Source: Drosophila pseudoobscura (lineage: Eukaryota; Arthropoda; Insecta; Diptera; Drosophilidae). From it: 64,000 bases of DNA. The stretch covers positions 17,311,001 through 17,375,000 of the forward strand of contig NC_046681.1 in NCBI RefSeq assembly GCF_009870125.1, written 5' to 3'. Shown piece by piece: positions 22,310 to 34,409 of the stretch; position 1 is the first letter of the stretch; each line of letters starts with the position of its first letter. The notes beneath the pieces are model-generated. The model was not told the origin of the DNA. It saw only the letters and a program-made list of their open reading frames with translations, and searched no databases. Made by a program: the position numbers and the translations under genes.

Positions 22310-23190
22310 TGCACACTGAGAGGGGGAACGGTGGGATTTTTCGCCAGATGTGAAACGGATTCAAGCTGGCACCATCCAACATCCATCAACTACTATCCGT
22401 CACAAAGCAGCTTATGAGCATAAAATTACAAAGTTTTGTTCTGAATTGTGAAATTTTCACAATTGTAACTTAGTAAATTGGCTGTTTATTGGCTATAAGA
22501 AAACACTCCATGTATGTACAATAAACGTTACTCTTTGGACACCCTTAAAAATTGCTGTACATACAGCTGTAAATATAGCTGTATTTGGAAGTTGTTTTGA
22601 CCTTGGTTGTCACTGTATCTTTCCTGGTGCTCATCGTCTAATTACTGCTGCTTCTTCTGGACTTTAAGCATTTTCCTAACAATCTCCAGTATATTTTACA
22701 GCTTAACCCGCTTTGGTGCGGCATGGTTTCAAAAATAATACTAGAGCTGCATTTGGATGTGTCCCGATCGACATTAAAGGAACTATTTCGGGACCGCAGT
22801 AAATCCGCAGTACTATCATTCCAAATGATTATGGAAAGCTTTTCCATCTATGCAGTCCATTTCGACTTGCGTGGGTTGTGTGTTTATTTAAGGCTGCAAA
22901 AAACTAATCATGAAAAAGCAAATACATACATACTTATTACTTCTTACCACCAATTTCTGGTGTCTCCATTTTGTATTGAGTCAATTGTATGTTTTTCTTG
23001 TTCTAGTCTGTAACGATTTTATATATGTTTAGTCGCGAACTCTCTGTTTTTTGCCATTCTTTGTTTTTTAGAGTTGCATCCAGAGAGAAGGAGGAATGAC
23101 TGGGAAATTTTTGGAACTGCAAAACCTAAGCACCATCCCCGAAATAAATGTTGGATGGTAGCCAGTGTGAATAGCCTATTAACATATGGC
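22310..23190 (+). repeat. Dispersed repeat of unknown class, possibly a TIR-bearing DNA element
   Basis: The left end (about 22312) reads ccagtgcacactgagagggg, followed by gaacggtgggatttttcgcc, agatgtgaaac and accatccaacatccatc. The right side near 23155-23180 reads ttggatggtagccagtgtga. Its reverse complement again gives tcacactggctaccatccaa, so the ends look partly inverted. Related copies occur at 1-300, 14600-14760, 34410-34500 and (minus) 63480-63535. CAGTG/CACTG ends would suit a hAT-like element, but I see no transposase. Confidence 0.4.
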
Positions 23191-23589
23191 AACCGTTATT
23201 TTCGAGCTCTGTTCGTATACAATATAGTATGGTTAGTGGCTCTAGCGAAATATAGAAATGTTCTGCCTGTCACTGGCGAGCTGGCAGAACCCTAAAATAA
23301 TTTTATAATAAAGACAAATTGAATCTTATTAACACAGTAAGCCAAGACCAATTTGATGGAGTTTTTTGTTTTTTTTTTGTTCACACTGCCACTAGCGAAG
23401 CTCATAGAATTTCCGAAAAAAAAGGTTCCGTGTTCAATGTTTCCCCGTTCTATAATCTAGAATACATTTTAATTCGTTTATTACACTATCGAAACAACAT
23501 CAATCAATCAAAATCTCATCACCTACAAAAACATCGATATAATTGATATTTTCTTGAATATCATCACTAGTGTGAAGTTGGTTGTATAA

Positions 23590-24745
23590 ATGGCTTCAAC
23601 ATCGAGGTATTATTGAATATTTTTGGCACAATTAATTCTATATATGTGGTTTTTTATATTTTTAGACTTGACAACAATAAAGTGTGCTGTTATGCACATC
23701 CAGAATCTCCGTTGATTGAGGATTATCGGGCTGGTGATATGATATGTTCGGAGTGTGGTCTGGTTGTTGGAGACCGCGTAATTGATGTTGGATCAGAATG
23801 GCGAACATTCAGCAATGAGAAAAGTGGCGTGGACCCCAGTCGTGTTGGCGGTCCAGAGAATCCCCTTCTTAGTGGTGGAGATTTATCTACAATAATTGGG
23901 CCAGGAACGGGCTCTGCATCATTCGATGCCTTTGGTGCTCCAAAATATCAAAACAGACGCACTATGAGCAGCTCAGACCGCTCTCTTATATCAGCTTTCA
24001 AAGAAATTTCATCAATGGCCGATCGAATTAACTTACCAAAAACTATTGTGGATCGTGCAAATAACCTATTTAAACAGGTATGTTTTGATATAGCTAGTGA
24101 AATCCGATCCCACGACTTATTTCGTTTAGGTTCACGATGGAAAAAATCTTAAAGGTCGGTCAAACGATGCGAAGGCATCTGCATGTCTTTATATTGCTTG
24201 TCGACAAGAAGGAGTTCCACGTACATTCAAAGAAATATGCGCCGTTAGCAAGATTAGCAAAAAAGAAATCGGAAGATGCTTTAAACTAACACTGAAAGCT
24301 CTCGAAACTAGTGTGGATTTGATAACAACTGCCGACTTTATGTGTCGCTTTTGTGCAAATTTGGGTAAGTATTCAGTGGAAAATACAAGTCTATTTACTA
24401 AAGCATAATATCAATGCTCGTTCTAATCGACCATAATTTTCCATACATTTTCCATTGACAGATCTGCCGAATATGGTTCAACGCGCTGCTACACACATTG
24501 CGAAAAAAGCTGTCGAAATGGACATTGTTCCAGGCCGATCTCCAATATCTGTGGCTGCAGCCGCAATTTATATGGCATCGCAGGCGTCAGAGCATAAGCG
24601 TAGTCAGAAGGAAATCGGTGACATAGCTGGCGTTGCTGATGTCACCATAAGACAATCGTACAAATTAATGTACCCTCACGCTGCAAAGCTTTTTCCTGAA
24701 GATTTTAAGTTTACCACACCCATTGATCAGTTACCACAAATGTAA
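23590..24745 (+). CDS. TfIIB: Transcription initiation factor IIB, four exons
   Basis: The exons are 23590-23606, 23666-24077, 24130-24364 and 24462-24745. The joined frame begins [20 protein letters not shown]. Features in order: the zinc ribbon (CCYAHPE...MICSECG, residues 12-38); the B-reader region ([13 protein letters not shown]); then two cyclin-like repeats, including [20 protein letters not shown] and the second repeat with [20 protein letters not shown]. It ends [10 protein letters not shown], as in animal TFIIB. TFIIB bridges TBP and RNA polymerase II and sets the start site. Exon 3 begins [20 protein letters not shown]. The introns are 52-97 bp. A poly(A) signal AATAAA sits at 24821-24826. 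Length and motifs look complete. Confidence 0.96.
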
Positions 24746-24829
24746 ATTGGTTAGTTATCGATGCTCAATAACAATGCTAACGCTAAGTTGTAATATAATC
24801 AAAAAGGCACGATTTTATTAAATAAAGCT

Positions 24830-26729
24830 AGTATTATTTTGTATACAAATCTGACTGTTCCTTTTGTTTATCGGACTTTGCATTTTAGCTAATATTAGAT
24901 TGAGCTTTACATTTGCCTTGATCACGAGGGGACAAAAATATTAAGTGTGTCAAGAATCAGCCGGTCTAAGAAAATCAGCTTACAAACAGTTTACTGCTTC
25001 ATAAGAAATAAGTATACATATGTAGATATGGGCAGAAATATATATTTTAAACTAGAAATCAGTAAGAAAAGTATCTTAGGGACGTTGAAGTTTTACCAGC
25101 CTATGGCAGCTATATATGTATGTATATGGGCCAAATCTTACTTATCAGTCCCACTCCAACAAAAAGGACTACGGAAAATTTCGGTAAGAAAGCTGCAGTT
25201 CGCAAAGAAACAGACGGACATAGTTATATCGACTCGGGTTATCTTAAATATCTCAAAATTGCATGTATATATGCCTATTTGATGCGTTTGGAGATGCTTT
25301 CACCTGTGCGTTAAAACATCAAACTAAATTTACAATAACTTCTCCAAGGGTCTGCTGACTACATTTAATTGAATAACAAAAATACAATAGAGTTTATCGT
25401 AAAAAAAAACATTCAAAGTACTTCTAGACTACTGCATGGTAGTCTCATATTGATCTAAAAGTTTATCCACTTTATAAATGACCTTTTTATGGATTTTATC
25501 ATTGGCTCAACTATTCAATGCGAAAAGTCATGAAGTTTCATTGTGGCCAAAGATTTCTCCCATTTTTAAGACATTTCCTCAAGTTATTCTCGCTCGCCGG
25601 TCAAAATTGTAAATATATGTGTATATTTTTTCTTTTCCAATCTAACTTAATTTTTAAAGGAAACTATGAGATAACTCTTGTCTTGAGCAACATGCCATAC
25701 TGATCACGGATATGACTATAATTTCCTAAAACCCTTTCCAAAAGTAAAGAAATAAAAGGCGACCCTCTTTCAATCAACCATCACAGATTTAATATGAGAC
25801 CTATTTGTACGCCTTTAGCACTTTATTTCTTCTGTCGATATCTTGCGAACATAACTTTAAATACGTTCATATTTTATAACAATTTTAACAAACACACATT
25901 TTTATAACATAAGCATTTAAGCAATGTGTTGCGACCAAGTTCCACTACATTTTGTATTCATTACAACAGACATACAGTACATAAATGGGTGGACTATAAT
26001 AATATGTGAACATAAATATACTTTTTATTCCTTAATTGCTAAATTTTTCGTAGTGGTAAAAAAAAGTTTGCGGTACAACTTGGTATAATGAATTGTAGAA
26101 AACAGAAAATCTCTATGAAAACCCCAATGAAACAGACGCCACATATATTTTCTTTATATCACGGTAGATCGTGGCACTGTAGTATATATGTAGCTTCAAT
26201 GGGAATGAACGACCGCAAACATAATTTGATCGGTGAACCTCTTATTGGGAAATTAACACACCTTAGCCATATTTGAGACATCAAGAAAGAAAATCATGGT
26301 CTTACTGAGTAATATAAACAGAAATGCGAAAGGTACTTGGGTTATTTTCATAGGAAAAACGTATTATCATCACTCTATTTCCGATCTTCTGTAGAGGAGC
26401 TACATGAAATAGTAATTTTATTTGGACCAACGCCTTGTGAGTTATTTGAATGCAGGTTTCATTAATTTATATTTTAAGCAAAGGGTTTTCTTACGACTTA
26501 ATTTTTGGTCGATCGTTCTTATTACAGTTTTAATAATAATATAAGTAGTTGGTAAGAATATAATTTGTGGGGTCGTAGATGCTTTTTACTTTGCTTTCCA
26601 AACATAAATTAGTCATGGCTAGAACTTTTAAAGAAACCCCGTTTGTTTCCAAGCTTAAAATAAAGTAAAATTTAGTTAATGCAAATGTTAATAATAGTGT
26701 GTGTCCGCCAATCTGGGTACATGCAATGC
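24830..26729. other. Gene-free AT-rich stretch with a DINE-like fragment
   Basis: No exon is recognised. At about 25080-25300 a tttaccagcctatggcagct / tcggtaagaaagctgcag / agacggacatagttatatcg block looks like the far part of a fly DINE-type repeat in plus orientation. The rest is featureless AT-rich DNA. Confidence 0.45.
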
Positions 26730-26731
26730 TA

Positions 26732-26988
26732 ATGGTCGAATACCACTACACTTGAAGTTAAAGCTGTCAGCCCAGATACGAAAACCACATGGCGAAAAGC
26801 GTGAAGCAAGCAGAGAAATATATACTTTAGGTTACTTTTGTAGTCAATCTGGTGGCAGCGCGGCATCAGATAAAATATAAATGCTTACTCTGAAATAATA
26901 AATTGGCCAATCCAACCTAACAACACTCATGTATCGTCGTCAGTTTTTCAGAGTAGATTAGTCCTAAAGTGTAGTGGAATACGACCAT
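26732..26988. mobile_element. 257-bp MITE with terminal inverted repeats and TA duplication
   Basis: The left end atggtcgaataccactacac and the right end (reverse complement) atggtcgtattccactacac differ at two of 20 positions. The element is flanked by TA at 26730-26731 and TA at 26989-26990. It has no coding capacity. The TA target and the size suit a Tc1/mariner-type miniature element, though the TIR sequence is not one I recognise. Confidence 0.65.
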
Positions 26989-27057
26989 TACTGGTATTGA
27001 AAATGAAAAATCCATCAATATGCAAATATTTTGTAAATTAATGGAATTGGCAATCAG

Positions 27058-29251
27058 CTAGTCAATCGAAAGAGAACATTTCTCGTCATCACTATGCCCG
27101 ACACACTCAAGTGCAGGTCGATGCTCAGAGTCCCACATACCAGGTCCACATCGCTTACAAAGGCCACTTAACGTACACGGAATTTTGGGTATTTGACGGT
27201 ATTGGTGTAGTAGACCACGAGCTTTTCGAAGAATCAGCTGTCCATCCATATACATGGCCAGGGAGCTGAAGTGCAATAGCATTTCGTCCGCGCGTAATCC
27301 TTGAGCTATCACGTCATCTGCATAGACAGCTATGATGGCCAAGCAAAGAAATAGATGAAAGTAGTCAGTCAAATAGTTTGACCAACAGGCCTCCCACATA
27401 CGAATTACGACAGCTTCGGTAAACTCTCGCTTGAAACAAAGCAAAAGCCATCGGTGACAAAATAAGAGCTCCATAGAATCGTTCTGATGTTCCAAATGTT
27501 CATAAAAACGTGGCAACATTAGCCTTATTAGCTCTCGCAGATAACTAAGATTATGGTCGACGTCACTGTCTGTGGGAGTGCACACAAAAAATGCACGTTG
27601 CATTAATCCTACGAAACACCAAAATGTTTCAGACTCATTTTGCACCTCGCATAATATAGGCGCTAGTAAATCACTCATACCCTGAAAGCGAATTGAATAG
27701 TAAATGTTTGTGTTTAAATAGACTGGCACGTCTTCAAATTGAACTACGAACCTGGGAATAGGACAACCCAGCATTATAAATAGCAAAGTTGAGCAGAATG
27801 TTTTTCATAACCTCGGTATTGGGATTATCGTCACCGCAGAAAAAAGGGTTGGTACGGTCCGTACGCACAACATCCTTTTCAACAACACACTGTACGGTTT
27901 TCCAAAAGTGTACTTGTTGCTCTGGAGACATTGAGTATAGGCGCCTTCGTGTAATTTCGTCGTACTCCTGTCGCTTAATGTCCATAAGGACTGCTCGATC
28001 TTCAAATGTCGACGAAAAGGAATAGCACTTTAATAAAAATGGCCATACCGTTTTTCGCAGACTCTTTTCAAGGCCACCAAAAAATACACATTTGCGAAGA
28101 AGCAAATCATCTTCGATCTGTCCTTTTTCGTTTAACAATGTGCCATAGAAAAAGTTCGTAGTTATTTTCTTAACGTCGCCCTCATCGGGATGCATTTCTG
28201 ATTTCTTGACTTCAGGTCGACAGACCATAAAATGCCTGTATGGCAGATCGAATTTTTCTGGGAAATTGTCCAAAGTGATGTTGTGCAGAAAACAATGCCA
28301 CTGATGGAGCACCTGGGCCAAGTGATCCAAACCACCATAATGGAAATGGAGTATCTTGTACTGCGACTCTCGAGACGCAATCACCAGCTGACCCGATGTG
28401 CAGTTGTTGTCATTGAAAAAGAGGCGCAGTGATCTCATTTGACTTAAATCGACGGAAAAATGACGACACTTTAGTGCGGTATTTCGGCGGGCGGCGGCCA
28501 TCGTGTTTTCACTATCTGGGAACTCTAAGTTGTGCTTAAAGGCTAGTAGTTCTGGGGTCATCCACTTTGGGTTGATGTCATCAGATGTCTGGCCAACGGA
28601 GTTCAAATGGCCCCTGGGTCCTATGAAGCAGTCACTGGTGTTGTCTTCGTCTGTCCTTATCGTTATACAGTTGAATGATTGCGAAATATTGGTGTTTTCG
28701 ATCTGCGGATTCGAAATGGTTATATTCACCGAAGTTATTGGGTTATTCTTTAGGAGCGCTGTTAAATCATCTATTGATGCAGTTTGTCCGCCGAGCAGAG
28801 GCTGTAGCTCATTCTTTAGTTCTTGCATTTCCGACGCCTCATCATCTTCCTCTCGGATGACGCTTTCATTACCCGTTTGCGACACCGCTAAAAAACACTG
28901 TTTATTGGTTAAATCAGCACTCTTTCGCATGGGACTGAAACTTTCGCTGGAATCTGCCTTAGACGAAGTCGTATATTTACATAGGGAAGAGTTTGGAATC
29001 CATGTGAGAAGAAGAGTAGGTCTTTTAGCACAGTTATACTGATCAACGAATGTTTTTGTAGTGCATGTTAAATAACCTGGGTTGTGCAATATATCAAATT
29101 CATGACGTGCGATTGTTGGCGGATGAATGCATACATTGTTCTTGCAAAATAGAATTTCGTTGTCTTCGTAAGAAATATCGATTTTTTTATCAATTATTTC
29201 TTCACCGAGTATAAAGCTGGATGCTTTTTTTATTATACTTCCTATTGGCAT
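27058..29251 (-). CDS. TBC1D16: Rab GTPase-activating protein, TBC1D16 type, two exons
   Basis: The exons are 29251-27752 and 27681-27058, with a 70-bp intron whose donor is the less usual GTTCGT. Together they encode 707 residues. The N-terminus matches human TBC1D16: EILFCKNNVCIHPP, then LLTWIPNSSLC. A conserved middle block follows (SLRLFFNDNNCTSGQLVIAS then RESQYKILHFHYGGLD). The TBC domain covers about residues 380-680, with FFGGLEKSLRKTVWPFLL, the arginine finger in VVRTDR, the glutamine finger in YSQGMSDL at the exon junction, and LFCHRWLLLCFKREF. TBC1D16 is a GAP for Rab4-type endosomal Rabs. The start at 29251 gives the family-typical MPIGSIIKKASS N-terminus. Large antisense open frames over exon 1 are shadows. 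Confidence 0.92.
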
Positions 29252-29601
29252 TTTTAAATATGATTTTTGTATCTTTACATATGCCTATCTTTTTTTCAAT
29301 TAAAAGGATGTTTTTACAGGATAAGATACCAAGGGGTGTTACTGGGTAAAGGGGGTTGTAACAGGTTTTTTTACGGGTTGCTAGTGATGTCCAAAAACGG
29401 TATCTCTGTTGAAAAAGGGTCACTCTATTACGAATTTTTTGGGAAAATAACTGGGGTGCTCTAGTTAGATTTTAAGGATCCCTTCCGACCCAAATATATG
29501 TTATATTTAACAAATATAAATATGCAAAATATTAATGCAATTTAACGTTTTATAAGCTTAGTAAATTGGTTTTGAATTTTTCATATTTTACCCAAGCGGT
29601 A

Positions 29602-29637
29602 AGTGTGACCAGCTGTACATGCTCCATGGTCACACTG
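29602..29637. promoter_or_regulatory. Inverted pair of Motif 1 (M1BP-type) core promoter elements
   Basis: AGTGTGACC at 29602-29610 and GGTCACACTG at 29628-29637 are opposite-strand copies of the fly Motif 1 consensus (YGGTCACACTR), 17 bp apart. They are about 350 bases upstream of the TBC1D16 start codon and are the likely core promoter of that gene. An outward partner transcript to the right is not evident. Confidence 0.55.
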
Positions 29638-29699
29638 TTTTGTGTGTTCTATACAAATATTAATGAATTTTTAAATTAAATCCTAATGGGATTTTCTGA

Positions 29700-30130
29700 T
29701 AGATTCGCCTTCGCAGGAAATCGAACTGGCGAAATGTCACAAATGATAGGGCCCTACCGACACCTGGTTTACATTCATATAATAGGGCGGAAAAGAACCG
29801 ACGGGCCAAATTATAAGGCACAACAGCTGATCAGAGCAAATTAAAAAAGCAGCGTCGCTGGAACGAATCTGAACAGTCCTGATCAGCGGCAAGCTAGGCT
29901 AGCCGCTGGGCTAACATCCATTTTGGTAAGCATTACGTGTGCTGTAGAGCAAACGATACGTCTACTTTCACACTTGTATTGAATACATTCTGTCTCGGAG
30001 CTCATTTGCATCTCCGTAATCCCTTCCACTCGCGCTCGCGGAGCCGCTTTGAACCTCCGGACCCATTACACTACTCAACGCGACATTTCCGCTTTGAACT
30101 AAAGACACTTTTATTTGATAGATTTGTGGC
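29700..30130. other. Unidentified GC-richer block, possible element remnant
   Basis: The block cagcgtcgctggaacgaatc ... cactcgcgctcgcggagccg stands out from the AT-rich surroundings. It has no conserved open frame. It could be the promoter or 5' untranslated region of an unseen transcript, or an eroded terminal repeat. I cannot decide. Confidence 0.25.
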
Positions 30131-30289
30131 TTAAAAAATGTTTAAGCTATTTGTGCATAGGGTTTATTTTATTTTTTAAGAATTTTTTAAATCTTGAAAT
30201 TGTTTAAAGGTATTTTTTATTTTTAAGTATCTGAAATCTGGTTATATTGAACTTTGCAATTCTTCAAAGCTGACAAATGTAGCTATAGA

Positions 30290-31170
30290 TCTGAGCGGAA
30301 CACCTTATAACTTAAGGTTAACGTATAGAAAATATTAAGTTTTCAAATTAAAAATTGAAAATTATTGGTGGTATTTTTAGACAAATTTTGATATTAAAAA
30401 CTTGAAAAACTTTCCCGAAATAAATGTATTCCTTTGGAGTTTGTATTTTTCTGGTATAGCTGCATTAATTGAGACTCGTTTAAGGTATCGTTTGTAAAAA
30501 TCGATGGATAAACGGCTAAAATGCAGCCGTTTGACCAAACCTCTGAATGCCGCATTTTGACGATTTCTTCCGAGTCTTAAGTTAACATTTTGGAAAAATA
30601 TACCGCAAAAAATTAATCATTTTTAATTTGAAAGCTTAATATTGTAGAGACGGTAAGCTTAAGCTACGAAGTGTTCGGGTAGAATGAACAGATGCAACCA
30701 TTAACTTTTCAGAATCGCAAAGTCCATCACAAAATATATTATTAAACATTTTCAAGGCCCAAACCTATCACAAAAGGTCGGTTTGGCTTACAGCGTAAAT
30801 GTGGTGTTGCATAGTGTAATATCAGCCTCTACCCAAACACATTATTAAAGTAACAGAAAATGTATGAAGCGGAATGTGATACTTTCATTAAAGGCGTAAT
30901 GGGAGCGTTCTGAAAATATACAACCTACTTGCATGTCATCACATTTCCAAGTGCCGAAAGCTTTCGTAGAAAACGTTTGGCAGTTCTAATAGGTACAATA
31001 GGTACAAAAAATGTGTATTTTTTTATAAAATATCAAACCTAATTTTTCTGATATGAACCACGACTGAAATTTTCTTTGTATTACAGTTTATTTACACCTG
31101 TAAGGGGAAATCTTCGGATAAACGACCAAACTGCACTCAAATAAGCCAACCCTTTCCAAAATTGCATTTG
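30290..31170 (+). repeat. Satellite-like repeat, plus-oriented copies
   Basis: The stretch at 30420-30560 contains cctttggagtttgtattttt, tgtaaaaatcgatggataaa and aaacctctgaatgcc. A weaker copy of the central part is at about 31105-31150 (cggataaacgaccaaactgc). The same blocks recur in reverse orientation at 34980-35200. Confidence 0.6.
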
Positions 31171-31249
31171 CTGGCTAGCTCAAGGTGTAGCAGAGGATCC
31201 AAAGGAATTTTACTTTTATTCACAGGTGCGCGTCGTACCCAAATTTACA

Positions 31250-31560
31250 AATACAGTGTCGGAGCTGAATGTTGGCACAAATATATGAATTTTCCATAAG
31301 AGTGGCTCATTTTAATAAGCGTAATTTTATTGCAATATTTAGTAAAAAATTTAAACGAAAAAAATGTCTAAAATAAGGGTAACAAAAGTGTTGACACACT
31401 TAGGATTTAGCACTTCTTAAGCACTTTTAGTCTTGATTGGCACTCAAATCTGGTGGAGTAGGATAGCAATATAAGTATACCTTTGGGGGTCTAATTACCT
31501 GAAGTTTCAATCCTGACCTGTTTTGTTAAATATGGAGAGTGTTGGAACAGAAAAAAGTCA
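31250..31560. mobile_element. Tc1-like transposon end/remnant
   Basis: Starting at about 31253, tacagtgtcggagctgaatg followed by ttggcacaaat resembles a Tc1-family terminal repeat after a TA. A gtaacaaaagtgttgacaca-type stretch follows near 31378. No transposase open frame remains. Confidence 0.4.
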
Positions 31561-31610
31561 GGGAAACTGCTGATACCTTAATAGTGTCAATAAACATATT
31601 TACTTCTATA

Positions 31611-34051
31611 TTATTTTAAGATTGATCGACTTTGCAAATGCTGCAGATCATTGAGTAATAAAGTAATACTGTAACGCAATCGTTGAAACGTGGACAGTGG
31701 CAATTCCAGAGTTCGAAAATCTCCACTCGGGAGCTTGAAGTGCAGTACTACGGTCGTTTTATCTTGGATAGTACTAAATAATACGAAGAAATATAACCAA
31801 TTTATTTGAATATCCCAAATTAATTATATTCATACCTTAAAGTCAAAGAAATGTTGATCCTCCACTTCACGTTTAACATTTTAACACGATCTAATTTGGT
31901 ATCCGAGTAATTTTTACTAAGTATCTCTCGATGATGGAAAATAACTGTGCAGATATCTTCAACGCATTCTTCCGAAAACCTGTAAAGAAATTTGAATTGG
32001 ATTTAATTTTTATAATTGTCGGGTTTTATTTTGTCACAGTTCCAGGGAAATCGGCGGGGCGCGTTCACCAGCACGATGTATCATGTATCATCATCATGTA
32101 TCATGTTTTTAAGTGGCTAAAACGGCCAATCTAGCTTATATTCGAATTCAATTTCAGAATTCCGAAAACCTTTTTTTATCGGCACACGAAAATTATTGGT
32201 CTTGCCTGACGCCTAGTTCTCAACCAAATTTTGTACCCTGTAATATCATACTGAATTAAGTTTGTTGCTGACTTTTGCCACGCTCCCGGTGTACACAAAT
32301 CTGAAGTCGTATGAAAATTAAAAAATCGTATTCGCAACTTTTTGCGAATACCGAATCATGGCTGATACATTTGTCTGCTCTAAGAAAAGTGCAACAAGCA
32401 GATTGCGTATAATCAGCGGATCTGTAATTTTACCCTACCAAAAACTAATTTCTTTCTTTTTACTTATAATAACGGTAGAGGTTTAAGCTGGTTTCTTGTT
32501 AGTCTTAAGAGGGCCGTAAACGATGCAGTACCTTCATGGTAGCATTTTTACATGTGACGCATTCATATATACCCGTGGTGCACAGTATGTTAAAATGATT
32601 TAGATATTTTCGTTGATTCATCACGTGTAATCAAAGACTATACAATACCAAGATGTAGCATTGGGAAAAATTCGATTTCAAGGTTTATCTTTCGTCTCTG
32701 ACCTGTTACTCGGCTTGGTCTGTTCGTCAATACCTTGCTCAGCGCTGAGCCGAGCTAAAATGCAAAACAAAAAATAATTGTCTTTTGACGACGGCCATAG
32801 AGTCGACCATCAACGTGCACAATCATGACAATGTAGCAATGTAGTCCCCTCGCTTGTGCTAGGGGAACGACTTTGTGCAGCTCCAAATACTGTGGAGATG
32901 TTGCTAGAAATTGAAAGGACCGAAAGTACGACGTCTCTGCACCTTTATATTTATAGAAGGATTCGAGGACCCTGATGAGCAGCACAGCCGAAACCGAGTA
33001 GGTAAGCAGTGGTAACGAAAAACCCCGCTATAAAACAGCATTTTGCTCCCTCATGCAACATCCCGCTACTTCTTCTTAGATTCTTCTCGTCATTGCCATC
33101 TTCATAATTCAATCGAATCTTCCACCGTCCTCTAATATAAAAATATACAAGGCTCTGGATATATCCTTACATAAACTAATCGCCGACAATCCGATCTTAA
33201 TAACTACCAATCAAGTACAAATAATAGCTTGTTGGCTACTTACTAACTCAGCGTAGTGAGGGATTATGTAGTTCTCTTGTGCAAAGTCTGCCCACTTCTC
33301 TATCTGATTGGCAATTGTGTATTTTGTATTATTTATACTTAATGCTAAACTTGCTGTATTCATAGCTAATTTGCAAGCCTCAGAGCATAGAACTTACAGC
33401 AATGCTACTGTTGTTCTTTGAATTAAATATTAGTATTACTATTACCTTGAAATACACAAAAATTTGCTCGACGATTACTATTATTGACTTTACTCTACTT
33501 TCTTTAACTTTACAAAAAATGTATGCTCAACAAGTAGAATCATAGTGCAGCTACACTTTGATTCAATGTGCAGAAATACATAGTTTGTTTCTACATTTGA
33601 AAACATCTACATTCATACACACATTAACATATACATACATATGTACATAAATACTTACAATAAACAACAAACAAATAAATTACTTGCGAATGTAAATAGA
33701 AGAATTCATACATATGTACATACATACATATGTGTTTGTATACCTTAAATCAACCATTAGACATTTTCGTAGCTCGTCAGCCTTTACCACTCCTTTTGGA
33801 TAGCGCAAAAATATTTGCATCATCAAAAACACTATAGTAAAGAGCTCGCAAAAGTCTCCAGGAACTTCATGGCCGGCATTTGTCAGTTTGCTCTTTGCAA
33901 GGGACAGCACTTCGGAACATGATTTTTTTGTCTCTATATAATGCACGGAAACTTGAATTAAGACCCGCAGCATGGGTTTCGATAATTGCGGTAGGATCGA
34001 AGAATATGGTTGAACATTTCTCTGAATATTATGTCGAAACGAAAATGTCAT
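31611..34051 (-). CDS. COMMD5: COMM domain protein, COMMD5-like, three exons
   Basis: The exons are 34051-33744, 31979-31836 and 31773-31611. They join in phase to 204 residues. The N-terminal helical part reads SKPMLRVLIQVSVHYIETKK and FCELFTIVFLMMQIFLRYPK. The first exon junction gives CLMVDLRFSEECVEDICTVI. The C-terminal COMM domain (about residues 130-204) shows VKWRINISLTL with its typical tryptophan, then VVLHFKLPSGDFRTLELPLS and FQRLRYSITLLLNDLQHL. COMMD proteins form the Commander complex with CCDC22/CCDC93 and retriever for endosomal recycling, and they influence cullin ligases. COMMD5 is the best match by overall pattern, but another COMMD is possible. Intron 1 is 1.76 kb of repeat-rich DNA, so the two small COMM exons are easy to miss. 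Confidence 0.82.
33590..33735. repeat. ACATATGTACATA microsatellite
   Basis: Repeated acatacatatgtacat units lie in COMMD5-like intron 1, next to the exon 1 donor. Confidence 0.6.
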
Positions 34052-34409
34052 TTTAATACAAAATATGTTTGTATATTTAAAGAGGTGTTTCTTCTTTATG
34101 TTTCAAAGATACAGGTAATGCTCATTTTATCATACTGGCAACTTGGACCAATGAAATAGGAACATAATGAAAAATTTCATCTATATACATTATAAAAATT
34201 AAATTTTAGCTGGAATTGTATTAATGCTCTGTTTTTTGCAAACTTGGGAATACAATTTTAAACGCTTTCCTTTATATTAAAACTTATGCTCTGTTTTTTG
34301 CAACATTCGCTAATGATGTGGCGTTCCCTTTCCAAATTGTTTCCAGATATTTTACATGCTTGGCTGTCTGTCTTCCTTTTGACAATTAAAATATTTTGTT
34401 TATAGCCCA

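Noticed and set aside
28503-29042. 179-codon plus-strand open frame
   Set aside because: Antisense to TBC1D16 exon 1; no similarity of its own, and the minus frame matches TBC1D16 across this region.
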